From the NCBI GenBank assembly GCA_963971425.1, contig OZ020520.1:7482553-7546552 (forward strand): a stretch of DNA of 64,000 bases. The letters run 5' to 3'. This document shows, piece after piece, positions 11,233 to 20,810 of this stretch (position 1 is its first letter; each line of letters begins with the position of its first letter). The position numbers and the translations under genes are program-made. The DNA comes from Bryoerythrophyllum caledonicum (Eukaryota > Streptophyta > Bryopsida > Pottiales > Pottiaceae). The notes beneath the pieces are model-generated. The model did not search any database, had not been told where the DNA came from, and saw only the letters and a list, made by a program, of their open reading frames with translations.

Positions 11233-12235
11233 AGAACAGTACAATAATAACAGTATGATAAGGAGAACAGTAATACCGGGTATAATTTCCAACTTCCATG
11301 TCTACATTCAAGCTGATAGGTTTCATCCGTTTGTCGTGCTGTGCAGGGGTCAGGGCACACTGTGCCGGAGTACAAACCAGAGGAAGCAACTGTGGCATTC
11401 TTCCGGCGTTTCCTTTCAGCTAAGCCATTGTAAATATCTATCTTGGAAGTAGTGTTCGAACCGCTGTATCCCAAGTAGTGACATTTTAGTATCCTTCCTG
11501 CCAGCATTTTCACATGTTGAGCAAAAAACTCTTCAAGTGTTCCATTTGGTTTGAACATGAAAGGAGGCTCCTAGGCTATTAAATTGAAGCTATTTCAGCT
11601 TGCCCCATGAGGGTTGCTGACAAACATGGCCATTGACAGCGACTCTTTTCAGATTTGTGAGTATACTCCTCGTCCTCGGACGGAAGCTGCTGTCTCAAAT
11701 AATCTCGCTTCAATGAATCAATAGCAAGCTTGTGATCCTAGCCAACTTCACATAATCCTCGTTCATACCTCCACGCTGGTGCTTCACTGTGTAGAAACGG
11801 AATCAGGTTCAAACCTCCGTCCTGTCAACTGCACATTGTCCCGCTCACAACTTCATCTCACACAAACATGTACAGCAATATACTCGACAATGCCCTGCAA
11901 TCAGCCATGCAAAATTGCAAAATTGGACCTTTCCACCAGAGAACTGATCTAGTTGGGGAATGACAATTCCTGACACAAGGAACGTCAACAAAGCAATGCA
12001 AGAGCGTCCACAAGAATGCGAAAAAGCTGCGTGAGAATTATGCTCATGCCTGAACTGGGGAAAATCCTTGTCTAGTTTTATATCCTTGATGTATTCTCAT
12101 CCCAAGCCTGTGGACCAATTTTTATGAACACTATCACCCAAGCTTATAACGTATACCACAGTGAGCACATGCAGATTAATCCCCTGTATTCCCAGAAATT
12201 CTGTTCTCAGACTCCTTCGACAGTAAGATGTTGAC
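11233..12235 (-). other. Possible exons of a minus-strand gene, unresolved
   Basis: Two stretches look weakly coding on the minus strand: about 11,558-11,290 (begins MFKPNGTLEEFFAQHVKMLA) and about 11,745-11,650 (DHKLAIDSLKRDYLRQQLP). They lie downstream of the 12.24-12.72 kb coding region on the same strand and could be its later exons, but I could not define matching splice sites or a family. The remainder shows nothing recognisable. Confidence 0.2.
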
Positions 12236-12240
12236 GCTTG

Positions 12241-12720
12241 TTATGAAATTTTCTCCTCGCTCCCAAACCTCTCGCGCCGTTTCTTCATGTTCTGCTCAAT
12301 CAAGCTCAAGCCGCCGCCGCCGCTCTTCTGCTTCTCCTCTCCAGCCTTCACAACCTGCTCAAAAAGCTCCATCACATTCATCCCCGCCCTCTCCTCCATC
12401 TTCTTCCCGGCCTCCAACTGTTTCAATATAGCCGGCGAAACCTCCACCTCCACTCGCTCCTTTCGCTCCTACTTCTCCTCCTCCTCTCCATCGCCATCGC
12501 CGCCACTCCTCACACACAACCGCCGCCTGAAACCTCCACCTCTCCTCCCTAAACCCTGACCACACGCAACCCGGCCTGTCCGACTCCACTTCCTCCAATC
12601 CGAGACGCCTCTGGCAGACTGCAACGACACAAGCGCACCGCACCGCGACGACGACGCAGCAGCTGCAGCTGCGGCTATGGCGCAGGGTAGCACCCCCATT
12701 TGGCCACCACACTGGACCAT
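12241..12720 (-). pseudogene. Possible organelle-targeted protein, one in-frame stop
   Basis: One reading frame of 160 codons runs from ATG at 12720 to a stop at 12241, broken only by a TAG at 12469-12471. The first ~45 residues (CAIAAAAAAASSSRCGALVS) are Ala/Ser/Arg-rich with no acidic residues, as in chloroplast or mitochondrial transit peptides. The part after the stop is a charged helix-rich segment, ILKQLEAGKKMEERAGMNVM then LIEQNMKKRRERFGSEE. GC content is much higher than in the surroundings, typical of a real first exon. I do not recognise the family. Either it is a recent pseudogene, or the stop is a sequencing error or an allele. Translation from a downstream start would lose the targeting region. 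Confidence 0.4.
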
Positions 12721-13896
12721 TCCACGGCGGAAAAAAACAGTAAATAACAGGATTAGAAGAAAGCTTGCATCGCCATAGCTCCGCGCTAGTGCCGCGGACT
12801 CAAACCGCAGGAATTTGCGATCGGAATTGAAGGATTGCGAGCGACACGCGAAGAGAAACCTTCACAGGATTACAACTAAGAATACGAAATGGCGACGCAG
12901 TATCACACTAGTATCACCCGGGTCTCCTCCCGTATAGCCGATACGATGATATGATGATCTGGCGGATACTACGTGAGTTTGGAATGACTTACCTGCCCTA
13001 CCTACACTGATTTTGATGTTTAGTGTCATGGGCAGTAAATGACTTGTAAATGCCACAAGTTTTCACTCTGGATGAATATTTTTACCGACCATGTCCACCA
13101 TGATTCCCCTCTTTGAGTAGTAAGGTAGACGACCTGTTTCCGATCACCTTAAGCAATTCAGAATACTTCCGGTGGACTAACAAAGAGGCAAAAAAATTTG
13201 CAGTATAGGGAAATAGATTTGAAGAAGGTCACATATTTTTGAACAAATGTTGGGGCAATATTGAATTTACTATGAATTTTCAAAGTGAAGATTCTCTCCA
13301 ACCCGTTCTCGCAATATAGGCTGACCTATTTCCAAGAACTGTAAAACTAAATTTCGATATTGATGCTACTTCATATCAAGAACACATGATAACCAAAAAT
13401 CAAACTCTCTTGCTATTGGAACTGAACACCATGTGAATTTTATACTGCGCTAGTAAAACCTAAATGAATGTGAACCAAGCAGCCTGGTTCCAGGAGCATG
13501 AAACCCGGAGGTCGTCATGACCATTCCCTATTACCGGCCAGCCAGCTCCCCAATCCCACCTAGTTGGAATCCGAAACCAAATCCCATGGCCATTCGACTC
13601 CCGTGCACCCTGACCAAGCCCGCTCGGAGAACCTTTTCTCTCTTCTTCCCGCCCAACGGCCACGGCTGGTCAGCAACGTCTCCATGTTAGTGCTCTCTGC
13701 GAGGATGGAGTAGCCATGGTTGAGGATGCATGGTTGCAGCTAGATATGGGAGGGGGAATTGAGGCATGGCGCTCAAGTGGGGAAGCATGGCTGACGGCTG
13801 AGACGACAGCGTAGATTGCAGAGGTGCGCCAAACTGATGGAACGGGTGATTGAATACGAACTGACCATTGGAAGAAGATCCATATGCTGCGGGGTG

Positions 13897-16870
13897 TTAG
13901 TTGAAGAATGAGAAATCAGCTTGTTGCGCCTGCATGTCGACGTTGGGGCTCCTCACGTCCTCGCCGTTGCCACCTCGCACAAGGCGAGAGTCTGTTTGTC
14001 GGGCCTCTGCCCTCTCCGCCGCCGTGGAAACCTCTGGATGCCGCGACTCCCTCCTTCCAGGCGCCCTGGTGTTAGGGACATAGTCCGTAGAACCTTTTGG
14101 AACCTTCCAGAAGATACTTGGAACTCCATAGATCCTCTTAGAACCTTCTAGCATCTTGGTAGTTAACGGAAGCCTCTCGAGAAGCTTCTAGTTGATAGCG
14201 TTTGGTGGAAGTTGCTCGAGAAGCTTCCTATGTTAGTGGAAGCCTCTCGAAAAGTTTCTAGTTGATATCGTTTAGTGGAAGACTTCGCTCAAGAAGCTTC
14301 CTATGTTTGCGGAAGCCTCTCGAGAAGCTTCCTAGACTAGCGTATATATTGGGGTCGAGGCTAAAGGGTTTTTCAGTCTCGACAACACATCTCTAGGAGC
14401 TATATCTCACCTCTCTAGTGTTGTTCTTGTACTCGTCTGATTAATCTAGTTCTTATCAGTTCCTCCAGAACTTCTTGTTTAGATTTCTAGTCTGTATTCC
14501 GTGTCCTTGACACCTGGCCACCTTCAACGCGCGCTCATACTCGAGCAGCGTTGAGCGTCCGCTTTGATCCGCGCGGCCTCCTCCCGCTCGAGCGCCTTCG
14601 CACGCGCAGCCTCTTCGCGCTCATGCGCTTTCCTTGTCCGAGCTTCGGCCAATTGAACTGCGCGGGCTTCCCTCTACCGCCGCTCTTCTTCGCGTTCCAA
14701 GACCTTCCTCCGTTTCGTTTCTTCCCTCTCAATTTGATTTATTTCCTTCGCTCGGGCCTCTTCTTCCTTTTTCTCTTGCAATTATTCAACTGCGCTCACA
14801 TAAATATCAGATGTGGGCATGACGGACTTTGTGAACTCCACGATTGGGTCGATGAATCGTCGTCGTGGGGCTCTTGTTGTGATTGTAGGAAGCGTTAAAA
14901 AGCGCGTGATGGACTCCGGGTTGTTTACGGTGGGATGGAGCCCTACTACCTCCTCGACGATGGCGGGATCAGAGGTATCAACATCGACAAAAAAATGCGA
15001 TACACTGGAGGCGAGAACCTGGTCTAGCTCGGCTGCAATATCGACTTTTTCGGAACCAGGTAAGTGCTCCTTGGTACCACTCCCAACGGAGTCCGGTTGG
15101 TCGTGTTCATGGCCGTGATGTTGTTGGTCCAGTCTTTGTTTGTCGTCTTGCTCGTCGTATCCATGGTCGTCTTGCTCGTCGTCTTGCTGCTCGTAGGCTG
15201 CACTCGGCCCCAGATGAACATTCATGGCGTCCATATTAAAGGGTAAGATGTCGGTGCTAGCTACTAAAGCCTTTTTTGATGTTGTGGGGAGTTAATGCCC
15301 TCCTCAACGCCAATGATACCCAATGCGCAAGCGTCTGTTTTGTAGCAGGTTGGTTGAGGTTGCGAGAAGTCCAGAAATCTCTATACTCCTTGAAGAATGT
15401 CTTGAATGGCTTAAATACGCTCACGTCTAATGGCTGCATTGCATGAGATGTATCGTTTGGTAGAGTTAATATGTCAAGTCCGGCGTTGCGTGCTTCCTGA
15501 ACCACATCCAAAGTAATATGACTTGCATGACCATCAAGTATGAGCAAGTGTCTCTGATCAATAGAAATGCCATCCATCCGTCGCACACTTTCTATAAAGT
15601 GGGAAATCCAAGCACTGAAGAGATAGCTAGTCATCCAAGCTCTTGGTTGTATGGACATAGTAGCTCCTGGTTCACAATGTTCTATGTAATTTTGTCAAAA
15701 ACGCATGCCTTTGAACACATAAAATGATGGTATCTCTAATCCAGTTGCGTTCATGCAGACAAGAACCGAGAGTCATTCTCTCTGATTGGGAACAATCGAG
15801 TGGACACGACGAGAACCCCTACGCGCAATGACGATACCGCCGGCATTTCTTCCTGCTTGCACGCCCGTCTCATCACAGATCCACACGCGTTTTGGAGGAT
15901 ACATATGTAAGGTATACAAGTGATTTAAATTGTCATAAAAACTCTGCACATCTTCTTTGCATAATCCATTTGCCCTTGGTGCCTCTAGTGCTTGCGACAC
16001 CCTTAGTGTGAGGTCGGAATGCCGGTGCTTAAACCACAGTAACCAGCCATCCCCCGATATTCCATTCTTGAATGGCGTGACCCTATCCTTGGTTATTTCG
16101 AATACCTTCATTTTTAACGCAATGGGACTCTAATCGAGGCGTCTCTTACACATATTGAAGAGATACGCAACAATCAGCTCTTCTTCAGCCGGACTGAGCA
16201 CACCCGCAGGACCTCTCTTTCTGGACTTCCTCTCACCATAACACCACTCCCTGAATGTTGAATACGGAATGCCATGGCACTGGGAGGCTTGCCGCATGCT
16301 CATACCTTCATCATAAGCTGTAAGCGCTCGTGCCATTTGCTCCTCTGTCCATTGCTGATTTTTTTTTAACTTTCAGCTCCTCTCCTCAATGCTTGCTGTT
16401 GAGGTCATTGCTCACTACTTTGCAGCGTGTTGGTGTTCACAGGATCCGCCAGGTCGGTGATATCTTCCACGGATTGTGTCGATGTGGCTTGATGTTGGGT
16501 GCCGGCTCTCATGCTGCGATGACCATGGCTAGACAGTGGGTTGGTGAAAATGGATACACCCCTCGGAGTGAAACATCGACCCTATTGTATGCCGCCGAAT
16601 CCTTGGTTGTTGCCCTGCGTGGCCTTGGAGCGCTGCACCTTGCCCCGGAAGCCCACACTCTGCCCGCCCCCCAAGCCCTGCAATGATACAGCTCGAGCCC
16701 TCCGTGAATCTCTCAGTTCATGGACTGCCTATAGCGGTGTGTAGTCGAACTGGCGCTCTTCGGTGGAAGTCTCCTCATCACTCTAGCTATTGTCTCCATC
16801 CCACACTCCTAAACCGTCACCAATCTCTCGGTTGGGAGCAACCTCCTCATCGTTCTCCTCATCAGTAACT
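13897..16870 (-). pseudogene. Pogo-like transposase
   Basis: From upstream to downstream on the minus strand: an acidic N-terminal region (about 16,870-16,560, weak); a psq-type helix-turn-helix, SMRQASQCHGIPYSTFREW (~16,300-16,240); a CENP-B-like second DNA-binding part (KNGISGDGWLLWFKHRHSDL); and the DDE_1 catalytic core. All three catalytic aspartates are visible: in WICDETG, in LLILDGHASH and in QPLDVSVFKPFK, with 35 residues between the last two. A Gln/Asp/His-rich segment (15,234-15,050) and a Glu/Arg/Ala coiled coil (14,775-14,530) follow, then the tail beyond the LTR. The reading frame holds stops at 16130-16132 (TAG), 15773-15775 (TGA), 15695-15697 (TGA) and 14782-14784 (TAA), a frame change near 15,260 and others in the tail. 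It is therefore inactive but not ancient. Confidence 0.75.
14065..14517 (+). mobile_element. Solo LTR with 5-bp target duplication
   Basis: The LTR is 14070-14512 (443 bp). It begins TGTTAGGG and ends CTTGACA, and is flanked by the direct repeat CCTGG (14065-14069 and 14513-14517). It contains a TATATATT box near 14,343 and short AAGCTTC-type repeats in its U3-like half. TG...CA ends, a 5-bp duplication and no internal region fit a solo LTR left by recombination of an LTR retrotransposon, probably Copia or Gypsy. A full partner is not in this window. It is younger than the pogo-like element it sits in. Confidence 0.8.
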
Positions 16871-17596
16871 AGCATGTGATCACTTTCCTCATACTGCTCG
16901 TTTCTAGTGAAACTCTAAGGTGCCATGCTGCATCGTTGAATGGCACTCCTGAACTAAAAATTTTGAATACAAATCCACTCAATGCTATGTGGTTGAGAGT
17001 CGAAGCTTCAATGTTGTGTGCAAGATGTAGCTTGAGTGCCGGGCGCCCCATTGTCGCTCTCTTATTTACTTACTACCAAGATCTGGATCTTGATTTTTTG
17101 CTCAGAAGTGTCTAGATTACCATTAATTTCGGATTCAAGTGATTTTGTTAATTTTGTTGTGTCATGCTCAACCACTCTCACGCCAAATCTTGCACGCCCA
17201 AAGTTAGATCATCAACTGTGACGCCGCCCATTCCAGTTCATGCACATGATGGTTATCATAATAACTCGGTAACAAGTTTCCATTCTCGGCGCCAGCCATT
17301 TCATATAAAGAGGAAACCAACATCCTGTCATCGTGGAAACATGTTTTTGTCACCGTTTACGAATGAATTCAAAAATAATGCAAGCTAATTCACAGAAATA
17401 GGTCGCCCTATACTGCGTGATTTGGGGCCTGATCAGAAACAAGTCGTCTACCTTATAGATTGTTGAGCTCTTAGTAAAAATTTATATCAAAAGTAAAAAC
17501 TTCAGCATTTATAAGTCATTTATTGCCCATGAAACTAAACATCAAAATCGGTGTAGTATTCTTTCAGGTAGAGATGATCCGCCTTTCAGCGCAGAT

Positions 17597-18290
17597 CCCA
17601 CCATGCTCTTCTACTTGCAACCTGCACTGCATGCACCATCAGTCATGTTTTCCACAACATGGTTACATATCTTTGTCACAACCTTGAAAACCTCGTTGAA
17701 AAACCAGAGCCTATGTAGCAGACATGGTTAGTTTTCCGAGGATTCACAACTTACAGTCAACTACACTAAACAGTGAATATAGTGTAGAGGGATTACTGAT
17801 GTAGATCACCCACACTAATTTCCATCAAAGCATGTGCATGCCAAGTTCTTTTTGGGTATTTGTTCTCAAACAAGTGTGTGTCAGTCAACAATTGCATGTA
17901 AATTTGCAATTAGTGTAGGAAATTTCAAATAGTCTAGTCTACACTATATTCATGGAATGGTGAAATCATAGAATTTGCATGTTATGTGTGGCATTCATGA
18001 AGGGGTTGGAATACTAATTCTGTGCAACAGGCAGCTTCACTTAATAATCTTGCTGACTGGAGTCTGGAGCCTATGTCATGTGCCCATTGCCATGGTCAAG
18101 GGAATAGAATTAATGTTTGAAGTATGCTCATGTGAACGGCGTCCCCAGTTCTTACTTCCCGGTGCCCTCTCCCATCACTCTCCCATGGGTGAAGGAGTGA
18201 TCAAAGAACTACAGTACTATTAAGTTCGCAAGTTTCTCGTGATCTTCACCTATTTTTATCTTGTGTTGTTCATCATCATCGTTAGCCATA
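17597..18290. other. Non-coding; contains a 15-bp inverted repeat pair
   Basis: TGAATATAGTGTAGA at 17774-17788 is repeated exactly inverted at 17938-17952, about 150 bp apart, and could be the ends of a very small element. No genes were seen. Confidence 0.5.
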
Positions 18291-18295
18291 CATAA

Positions 18296-18666
18296 GAGCA
18301 TCTCCACCCGGAGACAGAGAACCACCAAATTGGAGTTTTGTGAGGTCAAAAAGTTGCACCCAACACCTCAAAACGGGAGTATTCGTGCATGGCACACCAA
18401 AATCTCCTTGGATGGGGGGAGTGCGCCATTTTTTGATGTTGGCGACACACCCATACCCTCGCGACACGTGGCACCATGTCATTGATGGCGACACGTGGTG
18501 CTGTGTCATTGGTGGTGGGAGGTGAAAGGTGAAAGCATTTTTGTGGGTTGAAAATTTAGGAACTTTGTGGTGGAGCTCTTATAACTCCAAACCCTAAACC
18601 ACTCCTGGCGTGGAGTAGATTTTCCGACCTAGCGTGGAAAATTCCACGCCAGGAGTGGAGATGCTC
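18296..18666. mobile_element. Harbinger/Tourist-like MITE
   Basis: Terminal inverted repeats GAGCATCTCCAC and GTGGAGATGCTC are flanked on both sides by TAA (18293-18295 and 18667-18669), the 3-bp duplication typical of PIF/Harbinger elements. Near the right end is a perfect 16-bp hairpin arm pair, CCACTCCTGGCGTGGA (18599-18614) with its complement (18643-18658). The element is 371 bp and encodes nothing. The tight match of ends suggests it is fairly young. Confidence 0.8.
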
Positions 18667-18669
18667 TAA

Positions 18670-19140
18670 CATAACCAAATCGTATTGACCATTCGGATTA
18701 TCAGTCTAAAACATAATAAGTTCACAAAAAATTAAAGTGTAAATTGGCAAATTTCAAACCTCCAGTAATTACACAGTTGTTTTGAATATGCTACACCTGT
18801 CCTCTACCTCAGAAAATTGGTGTGTAAGGAACTAAAATCATGCTTAACAAGATGGTAATGGATTTAAACCTTGTGTAGTGCAAAAATTTGACACCAAGTG
18901 AAGTCAAATTCTGCCGATACACTGAATGCAGGGAAGAAAATGAACCATTTGCTTAACTTCAAACACTATAATCTTTCAATCCATGCAGTCAAAGATTATG
19001 AAATTTTGTGAGTATGTTACTTTATAAGTCTTAATTGAGATCCTACGGTCAGAACTAGAAATCGAAGTTTTTGTTTCCTTCTTTATTCATTGCACTCAGC
19101 AGAAAACCTAGTTCTCTCAGAAACATCCGTGGGCACTAAA
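18670..19140. other. Non-coding spacer
   Basis: AT-rich sequence with no gene, repeat or RNA feature that I can support. Confidence 0.4.
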
Positions 19141-19143
19141 GGG

Positions 19144-20021
19144 TTAACTCCTAAAGGACAAGGCCTTATACTTCACCAAAACCACCCCAAAACTGCCACT
19201 TTGTAATGAGGTATTATTTGACTTATTTAGACAATTGATTACTATTTTCAACTGTAGGATCTTTAAAAAACTATAACAGAAAGACACCCAAAACATTTCG
19301 TAAACTTTGACTGTGCGCATTTGTAGATACATGCATTTGAAGGGTGCAAAATTATTTTTCTCTACTGTGCCCAAACATGATCAATGTACTTTGACTCAAG
19401 ATAATGGCATATTTTTCCCCTACATATTGCAAAAACTCAATGGATCTATATTCTACCCTTTGTTAGATCATTGCACGCCAAAAATCACAAGTATTGGAGG
19501 TGTTTACAATAAGAAAAATGGACTTGCAACGAGTAGGGGTATTAAAAGTGGCGCTTTATCTAAAAAAACAATTTCATTTTTTACATAAAGAAATAATTGT
19601 TGGATCTAAAATCAAAATGGTGAATAGAATAATTATGACTAATTTTAACTACAAAAAAAAAAATCAAAAAAGTAAAGTCCTTATTTGCTATGCGTTTTTA
19701 AGCAAAAACAATGAAGGTTTCTAAGAACTTTCCTTCAATACTACCCACCTCAAAAAAGTGCAATCGCCAACTCTGCAGTACCACCATTCATCTCTACAGC
19801 ACCTTGCCAAAATGCCAAAAGAGTCAAGCTTTTTATGTTTGAAGCACCATAACTTCTTCCCTATAGTCCAAAAAAACAAAAAGAAAAATTCCTCGCAAAG
19901 ATTACCCGTACTCCTATTCTCTCTATAAATTTCAAGAAATTATCTACAAAATTGGATTTTTAGGAACTTGGCCAAAATCGATTTGTTCCCCCGGGGAACA
20001 ATTTGTCCTTTAGGGGTTAAA
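19144..20021. mobile_element. Non-autonomous inverted-repeat element, 878 bp
   Basis: TTAACTCCTAAAGGACAA (19144-19161) is matched by its inverted copy with one change (20004-20021). Both flanks contain AAG, a possible short duplication, but this is not firm. The interior is AT-rich with short open frames that resemble nothing known. The length and the 18-bp ends fit a deletion derivative of a DNA transposon. The superfamily is unknown. Confidence 0.5.
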
Positions 20022-20525
20022 AGAGAAAAAGAACATTGATGGGAGGGGAAAACTCAAAATAAATTTAAATTATCTAAGAGCATCGCCAGCAGTGTCATTG
20101 TATGATGACGCAAAAACAAATCTCGCAGCAATCAGAAACCAATTGCTACCAAATTAACCTGAGCTTACCTTGGAGTGCTCTAGCTCATAGCAACCACTGC
20201 GTTGCATGTACAACATCTCCATGAACATCTGCAATCGTGAAAATGGAAATGGTTTAAAACCATCAAGAAAATGGTTCTTTGTAACTTTCCTTGTATTGAG
20301 TGGATCAACAGATTTTGACTTCACTCAGTATCAGTTCTTGTACTACACAAGGTCTAATTTTCTTACAATTGTGTTTAGCATGATGTTGGTTGCCTACACA
20401 CCAATTTGAGGGGAATAGAAAAGAAGTGTAGCATATTCAAAACAATTGTGCAAGGTGTGAAGGTTGAAAAATTTTGAAAAATTTCCATTTCACGTTTTGT
20501 TTGTTTGAAAACTCAATATGCTATA
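20022..20525. other. Spacer left of the LINE nest
   Basis: No gene. TAAGAGCATCGCCAGCAG at about 20,076-20,093 resembles one end of the MITE at 18.3 kb, but no partner end is present. Confidence 0.35.
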
Positions 20526-20537
20526 GAAGAAGAATAA

Positions 20538-20562
20538 CGCCCGCCTCCGAAGGAGGCCGGCG
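20538..20562 (-). other. L1 3'-terminal hairpin
   Basis: Eleven-position stem around a GAA loop (plus-strand reading) with one C/C mismatch; arms GCCTCC and GGAGGC adjoin the loop. It lies directly before the TTC-type tail. It is probably the structure in the RNA that the reverse transcriptase recognises. Confidence 0.75.
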
Positions 20563-20810
20563 TGAGTAGAGTGTCTCTTCGTTCCACTTACTAAGACCAT
20601 GCCCACTGGACAAGGAAAAGCAAGTTGGAACTACTCCCCTCTCTCAAGGATAGACACTATGTAACAAGTAGCCAAAGAACCACAAACCAACCAACCAACC
20701 AACCACCCATCTTTACCAAAGCAACTAGCGAACTAACCAACCACCAATCAAGCAAGCAATCACAAACCTTAGAACCAACTAGTTAGGATAAATCAAGGTG
20801 GGGGAAGAAT

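Larger units (their letters stand above)
12955..17596 (-). mobile_element. Pogo-like (Tc1/mariner superfamily) DNA transposon, decayed
   Basis: Imperfect inverted repeats of ~150-350 bp flank a pogo transposase. The left arm is about 12,955-13,340 and the right arm about 17,405-17,596. Shared blocks include GATTTTGATGTTTAG, ATGGGCA-TAAATGACTT, AAGGTAGACGAC-TGTTTC and ATAGG--GACCTATTTC. The left arm has about 100 bp of extra sequence. Short GACCTATTTC-like words repeat within the arms, as transposase-binding subterminal repeats do. Exact ends and a TA duplication could not be fixed. A solo LTR (14,070-14,512) has inserted into the 3' part of the gene. Confidence 0.6.

Noticed and set aside
20076-20093. 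Second MITE beginning TAAGAGCATCGCCAG
   Set aside because: No inverted partner before the LINE nest starts.
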